Shown one piece after another: positions 1-8,442 of a DNA stretch of 64,000 bases. The position numbers were made by a program, and so were the translations under genes. The number at the start of each line of letters is the position of its first letter. Positions within the stretch are counted from its first letter, which is position 1. The notes below the pieces were generated by a model. It was not told the DNA's origin, made no database searches, and saw only the letters and a list, made by a program, of their open reading frames with translations. Source of the stretch: Okeania sp. SIO1I7 (lineage in GTDB: Bacteria > Cyanobacteriota > Cyanobacteriia > Cyanobacteriales > Microcoleaceae); assembly GCA_010672585.1 (NCBI GenBank), contig JAAHGF010000016.1, positions 172,096-236,095 of the forward strand, given 5' to 3'.

Positions 1-272
1 GCTGCTCGACATCCAGTTTTGCGGTAGGTACAGTTATCTCTACCATTCATAGCAATATTTTTAGTGGTAGCAAATAAAACAATTGCGCCCATAATAACTG
101 CATGGTCTTTAGCGTGGTCATTTCCTAGTGGTGACATTTCTATTCTGAGTTTTCCTTTGTGGTAGTAAATTTTGGCTTTTTCATAACTTGGGTCTTCAAG
201 AATTTGGATGTATTCTTCCCAAGTTGCTGTTATCCAAGCGTCTGTTGGTAGTTGGGTTTGGGTTTTGCTCAT
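1..272 (-). CDS. Uma2 family endonuclease (DUF820), N-terminal part, cut by window edge
   Basis: The reverse strand reads from ATG at 272 without a stop to the window edge (about 90 residues). It begins MSKTQTQLPTDAWITATWEE and continues through KAKIYYHKGKLRIEMSPLG, the usual start of the Uma2/DUF820 PD-(D/E)XK-like fold: a 'YY.G..RIEMSP.G..H' segment followed by a helix. Uma2 proteins are abundant in multicopy in cyanobacteria; their cellular role is not established. Two further Uma2 genes lie at 54.8-56.3 kb but are clearly a different subgroup. The C-terminal half, with the remaining putative catalytic residues, is outside the window. Confidence 0.8.
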   Translation of the reverse strand, partial: MSKTQTQLPTDAWITATWEEYIQILEDPSYEKAKIYYHKGKLRIEMSPLGNDHAKDHAVIMGAIVLFATTKNIAMNGRDNCTYRKTGCRA

Positions 273-425
273 GTTTTGTCGGAAAAGGTATATTTTATAT
301 TTCTAGATAAGGTTAGCGATCGCTAGTTGATTGTTATTATTTGACTTAGCTTGCTCTACTATACTTTTGATAGTAGTATTTGTATTTAAGTATTCAAATA
401 ATAATATACCATTTTTAAATACATA

Positions 426-884
426 ATGAAATATTGGCTAATAAAATCAGAACCAAAAACTTACAGTATCTCAGATATGAAACATGAAAAAACTTGTATT
501 TGGGATGGAGTTAGAAATTATCAAGCTCGGAATTTTTTGCGACAAATGAATCAAGGAGATTTAGCATTTTTCTATCATTCTAATACTGTACCTCCTGGCA
601 TTATTGGATTAGTAAAAATATTAGAAAGTGGCATTGCTGACCCTACTCAATTTGACCAAAAAAGCAAATATTATGACCCCAAATCTACTCCTGATACGCC
701 TCGGTGGCAAACTGTTTCTGTGGAGTTTGTAGAAGAGTTTCCTCAGTTAATATCTTTGGCTATTTTGAAACAAGAATTTAGCCCAGATGAATTGTTAGTT
801 ACTAAGAAAGGAAATAGGTTATCCGTAATGCCTGTTGCTCAAAATGTGGCAGAGAAAATTTTAGTAATGAAAGATAATTTTTAA
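426..884 (+). CDS. EVE domain-containing protein (PUA-like, Thy28 family)
   Basis: A 152-residue protein made of one EVE domain. It opens with MKYWLIKSEPKTYSI, followed by WDGVRNYQARNFLR and GDLAFFYHSN, then PRWQTVSVEF in the middle; these are hallmark blocks of the EVE/PUA-like fold (human THYN1, bacterial relatives). Members are thought to bind modified bases in DNA or RNA; no substrate can be inferred here. The length matches stand-alone family members (about 140-155 residues). The start at 426 begins directly with the conserved YWLIKSEP block, so it is secure. It stands alone, followed by a repeat-filled gap. Confidence 0.9.
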   Translation: MKYWLIKSEPKTYSISDMKHEKTCIWDGVRNYQARNFLRQMNQGDLAFFYHSNTVPPGIIGLVKILESGIADPTQFDQKSKYYDPKSTPDTPRWQTVSVEFVEEFPQLISLAILKQEFSPDELLVTKKGNRLSVMPVAQNVAEKILVMKDNF

Positions 885-918
885 GCTAATTTACTATATT
901 ATTCTGTGCCCATAAATT

Positions 919-1250
919 AGTCCAGTAGGGTGCGTTATTCATTAATTGATAATTACCTCTGCTTAAAACCGTTACGGAATTGAATATAAGGAAATATCCT
1001 AGCACTTTTTTTCCCTTGAAAAGGGGAGGCTTTAAACCAGAATTATTTAATTATTAATTATTAATTATTAATTATTAATTATTTGGTAACGCACCATCCC
1101 AAAGTCTAGTGGTAGTAGACTGACACTGCTAAAAGTGTGCATTAGATTTTTTGGTATAACTCTTGTTATAGGAAGGTTTGACTGATTTTTTTGTAGCAAC
1201 ATTTAAGTGTGTCTGGTGCGTTACGCTTTGCTAACACACCCTACTGGACT
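919..1250. repeat. Terminal-inverted-repeat element, 332 bp, with a second repeat inside
   Basis: The left end AGTCCAGTAGGGTGCGTTA (919-937) is matched by the reverse complement of the right end, AGTCCAGTAGGGTGTGTTA (1232-1250), with one mismatch. No ORF lies inside. A copy of the AT-rich composite repeat (938-1086) sits inside, flanked by the internal inverted pair GGTGCGTTA / TAACGCACC. A right-end-like fragment recurs near 51834-51852. This fills most of the gap between the EVE gene and the exonuclease gene. Confidence 0.6.
938..1086 (+). repeat. Composite AT-rich repeat (TAATTGATAATTACCTCT family), short copy
   Basis: Shares its left part (ATTGATAATTACCTCT) and right part (CTTGAAAAGGGGAGGCTTTA, then TAATTATTAATTATT microsatellite, then TTGGTAA) with the copies at 9.3, 12.2, 48.8, 56.7 and 58.3 kb. 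Compared with the long copies it lacks the central GACCTCGCCATCCCACC palindromic core. No coding capacity. Confidence 0.6.
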
Positions 1251-1326
1251 ACTGGAATGACGCAAAAGTAAGCAAATTTGATATAATTGTTCAGTCTAAA
1301 AAATATTAGTAATTATCAGGTGAATA

Positions 1327-1950
1327 ATGAATGATTTTCAAGTATGCGATCGCGATTTAACGGAGGCCATATTATCTGATTATTTGCAAACTGATAGTAT
1401 TGCAGTGGATACAGAGACCATGGGTTTGTTGCCTGGGCGCGATCGCTTATGTTTAGTCCAGTTATGCAATTCTCAAGGCAGAGTTACAGCAATTCGGATT
1501 GAAAAAGGGCAGCAAGAAGCACCTAATTTAAAACAATTAATGGAGGCAACAGAAATAGTTAAAGTATTTCATTTTGCTAGATTTGATGTAGCAATGTTGC
1601 AGCATCATTTAGATATTAAAGTCTCCCCGATTTTCTGTACCAAAATTGCTAGTAAATTAGCACGAACTTATACAGGTAAACATGGTTTAAAAGACTTGGT
1701 AATGGAGTTAGAAAAAGTAGAGTTAGATAAATCTGCTCAAAGTTCTGATTGGGGAAATTCCGAGAATTTAACAGAGAAACAATTGAGTTATGCTGCTAAT
1801 GATGTGCGGTATTTATTGAGTGTCAGGGAGAAGTTAATTAAAATGTTGAAACGTGAGGAAAGGTGGGAATTAGCACAACAGTGTTTTGAATGTTTACCCG
1901 TATTTGTGGGATTAGATTTATTGCAGTATAAAGATGTTTTTGAGCATTAA
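1327..1950 (+). CDS. Ribonuclease D-like 3'-5' exonuclease
   Basis: A 207-residue protein with a complete DEDDy exonuclease domain. Exo I is SIAVDTETMGL (D28, E30), exo II is HFARFDVAML (D87), and exo III is LSYAANDVRYLL (Y155, D159), so all metal-binding positions are present. It is much shorter than E. coli RNase D (375 residues) because it has no HRDC domains, which is usual for cyanobacterial stand-alone 3'-5' exonucleases. It probably trims structured RNA 3' ends in the cytoplasm; the substrate is inferred from the family only. The start is supported by an AGGTG Shine-Dalgarno-like stretch (1318-1322) close upstream. Confidence 0.9.
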   Translation: MNDFQVCDRDLTEAILSDYLQTDSIAVDTETMGLLPGRDRLCLVQLCNSQGRVTAIRIEKGQQEAPNLKQLMEATEIVKVFHFARFDVAMLQHHLDIKVSPIFCTKIASKLARTYTGKHGLKDLVMELEKVELDKSAQSSDWGNSENLTEKQLSYAANDVRYLLSVREKLIKMLKREERWELAQQCFECLPVFVGLDLLQYKDVFEH

Positions 1951-2070
1951 TTAAATGGGGATTTGTGGGGCGATATTTATCTTTATTTATGCTATTATTA
2001 GTAGATAAAATAGAAAACAATATTGCTCCGCAATGCCACCCTAAATTTAAACCGTTTTTTTTATTGATAA

Positions 2071-2298
2071 ATGAATCAGATAATCAAATTATTAGACGTA
2101 GTAGCTCTAACAGAAGACTTACCTGAAGTTAGTTTATATCGCGGACAGGTAGGCACGATAGTAGAAATTCTTGGTGATGGAAGTGCGTTTGAGGTTGAGT
2201 TTTGTGACCGTAATGGGCGTACTTATGAATCATTGGGTCTGCAACCAGAACAGTTTATGGTGTTGTGTTTTGAACCTGTTTCTAGGGTAGTGGTTTAA
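2071..2298 (+). CDS. DUF4926 domain-containing protein
   Basis: A small 75-residue protein. The pattern 'LDVVALTEDLPEVSLYRGQVGTIVEIL' followed by 'AFEVEFCDRNGRTYESL' is the DUF4926 signature (a short SH3-like beta-rich module). The function is unknown; these genes are frequent in cyanobacteria and often sit beside toxin-antitoxin-like or other small accessory genes. It follows the exonuclease gene by about 120 bp on the same strand, with no sign of a dedicated partner. Confidence 0.75.
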   Translation: MNQIIKLLDVVALTEDLPEVSLYRGQVGTIVEILGDGSAFEVEFCDRNGRTYESLGLQPEQFMVLCFEPVSRVVV

Positions 2299-2426
2299 TC
2301 TTTTTATTGGATCTGATTTGAGAATGTTTTCATAGACAACAAGTGAAACCCAACATTTGTAGGGACGTTGCATCCAACGTTCCTACTTTCTTGCATACAA
2401 CGTTCCTACTCTAATATTTTCAGTCA

Positions 2427-3974
2427 TCACCGAGAACGTTGCTCCCATTTTTTTGCTATGTACCACCATAGTTTAACTCCCACTATACCAATAACGCTGG
2501 CAAACAAACTCAATATAATTGAAATTCCTGGTGCTAACCAGGGTTCGGGTACTGAATATTTAGACAGAAACTTGCCTACTGAATGCTCACTAGCTTTGGT
2601 ATACTTGGTGACATAGGGAAAGTGACCAGAAATGGAGGCAACGCTGGCACCTGCACCTAATCCCACACCGATAATAGCGACAAGTTCTTGAAAGTGGCGA
2701 TCGCTCTCTGCTTGTTCTATTTCTGTGATGCCACGAATGGAGTTTATTAGGTCTTCTAATAGTTTTAAATTGGGGCTGAGATTGGCATAGTCTTTTTGCA
2801 TTTGCAGCAGATATTTTTCGGTTATTTCTTGAGGGAATTTTTCGAGAAATTTGAGGTCGGTTGTGACTCCGGGGGTGGTTATCAAACGAGCTAATATTGA
2901 TGAAATATCTTCTCCATTTATTGTGAGTTTGGAAAGTTGGGAAATTGGAGTGGGGATGTTTTCAGGTAAGAGATTTTCCAGGGCTTTTGATGTGGCTTTT
3001 TCTCTGATTCTATCTAGGCGTCTTTGGTAGTTGAGCAGATTAATTTCTATGGTGCGGATTTGACTGTCGAAATAGCCTAAATTAATTGAATAGTTAGATA
3101 ATGTAGTTTGAGATTTTACTAATATTTTCTGTAGTGGTTTGAGATTTGAACTAGGGTTTTGATATTTCTGGATTTCTTGGATATATTGTTGAATTTTTAT
3201 GGCAGATTTTTTGAGTAATTCTTTCAGATAGCGACTCTGAGCATAAGCCCAAAAAACTTTGTGGCGGTAACAAAGTAAACGGAGCAAATCAAAATTAAAT
3301 TCTGCTGCTTTTTTGGCTGTTTGTTCGTTGGGATAGAGAGAAATTATCAGATGATTATTTGTCTGGATTTTTTCAATAGTTGGTGGTGAGAAAAAATCTA
3401 TGTTTTCTGACATGGTAATGCCGTATTGTCGTAATTCAAAGGTTTTTCCTCCTAAGAGTTTTCCTTGACCTTGCAAATCTTTTTCCCAGTCGAAGTCAAG
3501 ATTTAATGTTTGACAGCATTGTTTGGCGATTTCTTCTGGGTTTTTGTTGTTAGCTAATTCGGCTAAAACTAACCAAGTTTCTCCGAGATTACCTGTTTGA
3601 ATTTTGCCCGATGAATCTTTGAGTTTGGCTTCGATTTTGTTTTTTAGTTGGGCGATGCTGTTGGTGGGATGACGAGTTTTATTGTTAGGAAAGGAAGTGG
3701 CTATTAGTAGTCCATAAGTATCATTTAGTCGGACTGGATAATAATAGCCTTCGTCGGGAAGATCGTCGCGAAAATACTCGATTCTTTGTGTCAAAAGTTC
3801 GAGGTATTCCGTTTCTATTACGCCGTCGAGTTTGAATAGGGAATTGCGCAGATGCTCAGGTAATTTTGAGGCAAATATTTTGCGGTTTTTTTTAAAGTCT
3901 TTTTTGCTTTCTCCTAAACTTTCTCGGAGGTCGTAAAGAAATAGAAATAGGTTTGGATAGATGAGGTCAGCCAT
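2427..3974 (-). CDS. Unrecognised 515-residue protein with C-terminal membrane anchor
   Basis: I do not recognise the family. The N-terminal ~270 residues look like a mixed alpha/beta domain. Residues ~270-420 are rich in charged and long-helix-forming stretches (for example KILVKSQTTLSNYSINLGYF), suggesting a coiled coil. The C-terminus has two hydrophobic segments, VAIIGVGLGAGASVASI (~435-452) and ISIILSLFASVIGIVGVKLW (~482-502), ending in a basic tail (AKKWEQRSR). This arrangement suggests a cytoplasmic helical domain tethered to the inner membrane. It lies 125 bp downstream of the 161-residue gene on the same strand, and both diverge from the TPR-CHAT gene, so a functional link is possible but inferred. 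Confidence 0.7.
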   Translation of the reverse strand: MADLIYPNLFLFLYDLRESLGESKKDFKKNRKIFASKLPEHLRNSLFKLDGVIETEYLELLTQRIEYFRDDLPDEGYYYPVRLNDTYGLLIATSFPNNKTRHPTNSIAQLKNKIEAKLKDSSGKIQTGNLGETWLVLAELANNKNPEEIAKQCCQTLNLDFDWEKDLQGQGKLLGGKTFELRQYGITMSENIDFFSPPTIEKIQTNNHLIISLYPNEQTAKKAAEFNFDLLRLLCYRHKVFWAYAQSRYLKELLKKSAIKIQQYIQEIQKYQNPSSNLKPLQKILVKSQTTLSNYSINLGYFDSQIRTIEINLLNYQRRLDRIREKATSKALENLLPENIPTPISQLSKLTINGEDISSILARLITTPGVTTDLKFLEKFPQEITEKYLLQMQKDYANLSPNLKLLEDLINSIRGITEIEQAESDRHFQELVAIIGVGLGAGASVASISGHFPYVTKYTKASEHSVGKFLSKYSVPEPWLAPGISIILSLFASVIGIVGVKLWWYIAKKWEQRSR

Positions 3975-4031
3975 TTCAGTTATCAGTTATCAGTCATATC
4001 AGTTATCAGTCATATCAGTTATCAGTTATTT

Positions 4032-4071
4032 CGTAAGCATTCAGCCGTCAGCTATCAACTGAATGCTTACG
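4032..4071. terminator. Perfect 13-bp hairpin between two minus-strand genes
   Basis: CGTAAGCATTCAG (4032-4044) is exactly complementary to CTGAATGCTTACG (4059-4071), with a 14-nt loop. Tandem CAGTTATCAGT-type repeats adjoin it (3976-4028). It could attenuate or terminate transcription between the 161- and 515-residue genes, but there is no U-tract, and related TCAGCTATCAG sequence recurs at 9.8-10.0 and 25.55 kb, so it may simply be a dispersed repeat. Confidence 0.4.
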
Positions 4072-4099
4072 CAGTAGGAAGCTTAAAATCCTAAGTTTT

Positions 4100-4585
4100 C
4101 TAGTCATTTTTTAAAATAGGCTGGTTGAGAAATTGCCAGAGTTTTTCAAGGCCGGTGAGTTTTTTGGCAATTACTTCTGGTTCTGGAGTGCTAAGAACAC
4201 TATAGACTGCATTGAGGATTTCCTTACTTTCGTGATCGGGTTCACCCTCAAAATAGACGCGCTTTCCACCCTTATTTTCTAAAGGCAGGAAATTTTCTAA
4301 TTCTGCGTCTGTGGGTAGCAAGTCGGAGGAAATTGGGCGATCGACAGTATCTAATTTGACTTTGGCCTCCTGATATAATTGTTTTAGGGTATCATTGGCT
4401 TTAAGAATGCCGATCAATTCCTTTTTGATAACGTATTGGTCATTAGGGTTTTCTTTCAGATTTTTGCCAATATCTACTAATTTATTCCGCTCGTTTTCGC
4501 TCAGAGGAGTTTCCAAGTTTTTAAGAGCTAGCAATAGGGCGAGTAAAGTATTATACATATGTTCAAATACGAAATTAGAGTTCAA
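4100..4585 (-). CDS. Unrecognised 161-residue protein, divergent from TPR-CHAT gene
   Basis: No family recognised. The protein is soluble, acidic and mainly helical: an N-terminal hydrophobic helix (MYNTLLALLLALKNL), a charged middle, a short segment GKRVYFEGEPDHES and a C-terminal helix LTGLEKLWQFLNQP. The ORF start is at 4585; an in-frame ATG at codon 10 (MYNTLL) is an alternative. It is 54 bp from the divergently transcribed TPR-CHAT gene and the first gene of a likely two-gene unit with the membrane-anchored protein at 2427-3974. A helper or substrate role for the CHAT protein is a guess from position only. Confidence 0.65.
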   Translation of the reverse strand: MNSNFVFEHMYNTLLALLLALKNLETPLSENERNKLVDIGKNLKENPNDQYVIKKELIGILKANDTLKQLYQEAKVKLDTVDRPISSDLLPTDAELENFLPLENKGGKRVYFEGEPDHESKEILNAVYSVLSTPEPEVIAKKLTGLEKLWQFLNQPILKND

Positions 4586-4638
4586 ATAAATTTAGTCTAT
4601 TATATAAGAAACGACGGGGATATTGGGAATAATTAATT
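4586..4638. promoter_or_regulatory. Short divergent intergenic region (shared promoter)
   Basis: Only 53 bp separates the starts of two oppositely directed genes, so both promoters must overlap here or in the coding starts. It is AT-rich (AAATTTAGTCTATTATATAA), including a TATTAT-like -10 candidate. No clear Shine-Dalgarno precedes the ATG at 4639. The arrangement suggests co-regulation of the CHAT gene and the divergent pair. Confidence 0.4.
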
Positions 4639-7600
4639 ATGGAAGAAGAATTTATCGGCTTAATCAAGCAACTACTTTTCCGTAATAATTGGGAAGAAGT
4701 TAACCAAGTTTTAAATAAAAATCAACAATTAATTGTGCCAAGGTTGTTAAAAGTTATGGCGGAGGTAGCACAATACTTCGCGGATAATAACAATCTCAAT
4801 GCTGCCAACGTTTTGTTGAATCTCATCCTGCAACTGGGGGAGTTTCTCGGCAGTTCCCAAATGCCTCCCACAAGAAGAAAGGAGACCGCTGATATTTTGT
4901 TGCAAATAGGTATTAGGTGGTATGAAATAAATCTATTTCCTCCCGCTCTCCAATGTTTGCAACAGACTCTCAGCATCTATTGTGAAATCAAAGACCGCCA
5001 AGGAGAAGCAAAGTCTTTGAATCATTTGGGTATTGCTTACGGTTCCCTCGGGCAATACGAACGGGGGATAGAGTGCTTCCAACAGTCTTTAAAAATTGCT
5101 AGAGAAATCAGAGACCGTCAAAAAGAAGCAATTTCTTTGGGTAATTTGGGTATTGCTTACTATTCTCTGGGGCAATACGAACGGGGGATAGAGTGCTTCC
5201 AACAGTCTTTAGAAATTGCTAGAGAAATCAAAGACCGTAAAGGAGAAGCATATTCTTTGGGTAGTTTGGGCATTGCTTACCATTCCCTGAAACAATACGA
5301 ACGGGGGATTGAACTCCAGCAACAGTCTTTAAAAATTGCCAGAGAAATCAAAGACCGTCAAAAAGAATTTACTTCTTTGAATTATTTGGGTATTGCTTAC
5401 GGTTACCTCGGGCAAGACGAACGGGCGATCGAGTTCTTCCAACAGCATTTAAAAATTGCCAGAGAAATCAAGGACCGTCAAAAAGAAGCAAATTCCTTGT
5501 GTAATTTGGGTAATGCTTACTATTCCCTGGGACAATACGAACAAGCGATCGAGTTCCATAAACAGTCTTTAGAAGTTGCCAGAGAAATCAAAGACCGTCA
5601 AGAAGAAGCAAGTTCTTTACATAATTTGGGTACTATTTACCGTTCCCTGGGGCAATACGAACAGGCGATTGAATTCCAGAAACAATCTTTAGAAATTACC
5701 AGAGAAATCAAAGACCGTCTAGGAGAAGCATCTTCTTTGAATAAGTTGGGTATTGCTTACCATTCTCTGGGGCAATACGAACAGGCGATTGAATTCCATA
5801 AACAGTCTTTAGCTATTAAGCAAAAAATCAAAGACTGTCAAGGAGAAGCAAATTCTCTGAATAATTTGGGTCTTGCTTACCATTCCCTGGGGCAATACGA
5901 ACAGGCGCTAGATCTCCATAAACAGTCTTTAGAAATTGCCCGAAAAATCAAAGACCGTCAAATAAGAGCAATTTCTTTGCATAATTTGGGTAATGCTTGC
6001 TACTCCCTGGGGCAATACGAACTAGCGATTAAGTACCTCCAAGAGTCTTTAGCTATTAAGCAAAAAATCAAAGATCGTCAAGGAGAAGCATATTCTTTGG
6101 GTAATTTGGGTAATGCTCGCTACTCCCTGGGGCAATACGAACAGGCGATTAAGCTCTATGAAAAGTCTTTAGAAATTGCCAGAGAAATTAAAGACCGTAA
6201 AGGAGAAGCAAATTCTTTAGGTAGTTTGGGTAATGCTTGCTACTCCCTGGAGCAATACGAACGGGCGATTAAGTTCCATGAACAGTCTTTAGAAATTTTG
6301 CGAGAAATCAAAGACCGTCAAGGAGAAGCAAATTGTTTGGGTAATTTGGGTGGTGCTTACCGTTCCCTGGGACAATACGAACGGGCGATCGCTTACTGCC
6401 AAGAAAGCATCAAGATTGTGAATCCCAAAACAATGCCTGTAGAATGTGCCATGATGGCTGAAAATTTAGGCTACCTAGAATTTACTCAAGGCAACTGGGC
6501 CAATGCGATCGCAGCTTACACCAAAGCCATAGAAGCAACAGAAATATTAAGAACGGGAGGACGAACGGACGATCGCCGCCAAGAAATCCTGGAAAAAGCC
6601 ATCAATGTCTATGCCAACACCATCCAATGTTTTGTCAATACTGGGCAATACGCCGAAGCCTTAACATATGCTGAACAATATCGCAACCGTCAGCTAGTGG
6701 ATTTAATGTATAGCAAAGATGTTGTCTATTCTAAAGGAGAAGCATCCCCAGAAGTCGCCAAGCTATGGCAGCAATACGAACAGATAGAACGACAGCTAGA
6801 CAACTTGCGATTTAACAATGAAGCTCGCAACTACAACCAAGAAATGGTTGATGCTGCCAACTCCAGACAAATCAAACCTTCCGGGGAGAAAAAGAATGAT
6901 AGCATTACCGCCTTAGAAGCAAAAAAACAGGAAAAGTACCGCCAAATCCGCAAATTAGACCGAGTATTAGCAGAAGGTTTGGCTGTCACTCCCCTGAAAT
7001 TTACCCAATTGCAAAATCTGGTGCGGGATAGTGCTACTACTGCTATTGTCAGCTTTTTTAGCACAAAAGAAGACACTTATGCTTTTGTGCTAATTGGCGA
7101 TCGCGTAGATTTGCATCGTTGCGGACAAGGTTTTGATGAGTTGCAAGGGTGGTTGGAGGAAAAGTGGTTCCAGTCTTATACTTGGTATTCTCTACCTGAA
7201 AGTGATCGCCAACCTCTATCGAACATAGCAGCAGCGAAGTTGTTAAAGTGCAATGTCAGCATAGTTGAGGATGTAGAACCGGAAATAGATGAAGTAGTGG
7301 TACTATTCAAAGATGGCACTAGCAAGTCTGTAGACGAATCAGAATTTGACCAGTTATACAACCAACTAATGTCAACCTATAAATGGGATAAACAAATGCC
7401 ATCAAATCTCAAAGAAATTAGTCAGCGATTGCAGTTAGATAAATTAGTAGAGAAATTAACAGGCATCCAAGAATTAATTATCATACCACACTTGTACTTA
7501 CATCAAATCCCCTTCGCTGCCTTACCCCTAGCAGATAACCAATATCTCGGCGATAAATTCCTGATCCGCACCCAGTCTAGCTGCCAAACCCTCGACTTCT

Positions 7601-8442
7601 GCACCCAACGTCCGCCCATATCCACCCAAACCCCCGCTTATGGCATCGTCGAAGATACCCAAGAAGACTTGCCATGCAGCAGTTTTGAAGCTCAAAAAGT
7701 CGCACAAATATATAACGTTGCCACGGATAAATATCTCCAAGGCACCACAGCCACCGTCAGCACCTACAAACAACTATTAAAGCAAGTACAAGGATTATTA
7801 TCCAGTCATCACGCCAAATCTCGCTTCGACAACAGTCTGGAGTCTGCCTTAATTTTAGCTGATGGCAGGATTACATTGAGCGACTTATTATCTCCCGCCT
7901 TCCGCTTCCCCGACTTAGACGAAGTATTCCTCTCGTGCTGCGAAACCAATCTCGGAACCACAGAAATCACCGATGATACCATGACCTTAAATACAGGTTT
8001 TTTATGTGCTGGTGCCAGGGGTGTAATTAGCTCTTTGTGGGCAGTAGATGACTTAGCAACATCATTGTTTTCGTTATTTTATCATCAAAAACGAAAAGCA
8101 GGTTTGAATCGTCCCCAAGCCTTGCAAAAAGCTCAACAAGATTTACGGCATTTAACAGGGAAGGAGTTTGAGAGGGAATATTATCAAGACTTAGAGCAGT
8201 TGCTGAATGAAAAATTACAGCTAGCATCTCAGAAGACAGCGGCAGCAAAACAAAAGCGCGATGGTTGTGCGGAAAATGCTCCAGAGTATCAACAGTTGCA
8301 GGCAGAATATGAGAAGCGGGTGCGGTTGGAAGAGCGGATATCGGGAACTAGAGATATACGATTAAAAGCAGTGTGTGAACAAGAGCATCCATTCGAGCAT
8401 CCCGAATATTGGAGTGGGTTTATTTGTGCGGGTTTGCGTTGA
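4639..8442 (+). CDS. TPR-repeat CHAT domain (caspase-like) protein
   Basis: A 1267-residue protein. Residues ~100-610 hold about a dozen tetratricopeptide units of exactly 40 residues (consensus YSLGQYEQAIEFHKQSLEIA..IKDRQGEA.SLNNLG). They are followed by a linker (~650-860) and a CHAT domain (~870-1267). Candidate catalytic residues are present: H1058 in SSHHAKSRF (positioned like the CHG histidine before the ESALILADG strand) and C1101 in FLSCCETN, the counterpart of SACETG. PHLYLHQIPFAALPL (~950) is the usual CHAT strand. An extra helical insertion (~1180-1240) precedes the terminal HPEYWSGFICAGL. CHAT proteins are caspase-like cysteine peptidases; TPR-CHAT is the architecture of the Craspase peptidase Csx29, but no CRISPR genes are present here. 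The peptidase is probably cytoplasmic and activated through the TPRs; target unknown. Confidence 0.92.
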   Translation: MEEEFIGLIKQLLFRNNWEEVNQVLNKNQQLIVPRLLKVMAEVAQYFADNNNLNAANVLLNLILQLGEFLGSSQMPPTRRKETADILLQIGIRWYEINLFPPALQCLQQTLSIYCEIKDRQGEAKSLNHLGIAYGSLGQYERGIECFQQSLKIAREIRDRQKEAISLGNLGIAYYSLGQYERGIECFQQSLEIAREIKDRKGEAYSLGSLGIAYHSLKQYERGIELQQQSLKIAREIKDRQKEFTSLNYLGIAYGYLGQDERAIEFFQQHLKIAREIKDRQKEANSLCNLGNAYYSLGQYEQAIEFHKQSLEVAREIKDRQEEASSLHNLGTIYRSLGQYEQAIEFQKQSLEITREIKDRLGEASSLNKLGIAYHSLGQYEQAIEFHKQSLAIKQKIKDCQGEANSLNNLGLAYHSLGQYEQALDLHKQSLEIARKIKDRQIRAISLHNLGNACYSLGQYELAIKYLQESLAIKQKIKDRQGEAYSLGNLGNARYSLGQYEQAIKLYEKSLEIAREIKDRKGEANSLGSLGNACYSLEQYERAIKFHEQSLEILREIKDRQGEANCLGNLGGAYRSLGQYERAIAYCQESIKIVNPKTMPVECAMMAENLGYLEFTQGNWANAIAAYTKAIEATEILRTGGRTDDRRQEILEKAINVYANTIQCFVNTGQYAEALTYAEQYRNRQLVDLMYSKDVVYSKGEASPEVAKLWQQYEQIERQLDNLRFNNEARNYNQEMVDAANSRQIKPSGEKKNDSITALEAKKQEKYRQIRKLDRVLAEGLAVTPLKFTQLQNLVRDSATTAIVSFFSTKEDTYAFVLIGDRVDLHRCGQGFDELQGWLEEKWFQSYTWYSLPESDRQPLSNIAAAKLLKCNVSIVEDVEPEIDEVVVLFKDGTSKSVDESEFDQLYNQLMSTYKWDKQMPSNLKEISQRLQLDKLVEKLTGIQELIIIPHLYLHQIPFAALPLADNQYLGDKFLIRTQSSCQTLDFCTQRPPISTQTPAYGIVEDTQEDLPCSSFEAQKVAQIYNVATDKYLQGTTATVSTYKQLLKQVQGLLSSHHAKSRFDNSLESALILADGRITLSDLLSPAFRFPDLDEVFLSCCETNLGTTEITDDTMTLNTGFLCAGARGVISSLWAVDDLATSLFSLFYHQKRKAGLNRPQALQKAQQDLRHLTGKEFEREYYQDLEQLLNEKLQLASQKTAAAKQKRDGCAENAPEYQQLQAEYEKRVRLEERISGTRDIRLKAVCEQEHPFEHPEYWSGFICAGLR
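5040..6400 (+). repeat. 120-bp tandem DNA repeat encoding TPR units
   Basis: The string GGGCAATACGAAC and its variants recur every 120 bp without drift from about 5052 to 6373 (12 register positions), each unit encoding one 40-residue TPR. Very high nucleotide identity between units, including synonymous positions, implies recent duplication or gene conversion, so copy number probably varies between strains. Confidence 0.85.

Noticed and set aside
2368..2616. 82-residue forward ORF
   Set aside because: Antisense to the C-terminal membrane region of the 515-residue gene.
4639..8442. Type III-E CRISPR (Craspase) protease component
   Set aside because: The architecture is TPR-CHAT, but no gRAMP/Cas7-11, Csx30/31, RpoE or CRISPR array is present in the window.
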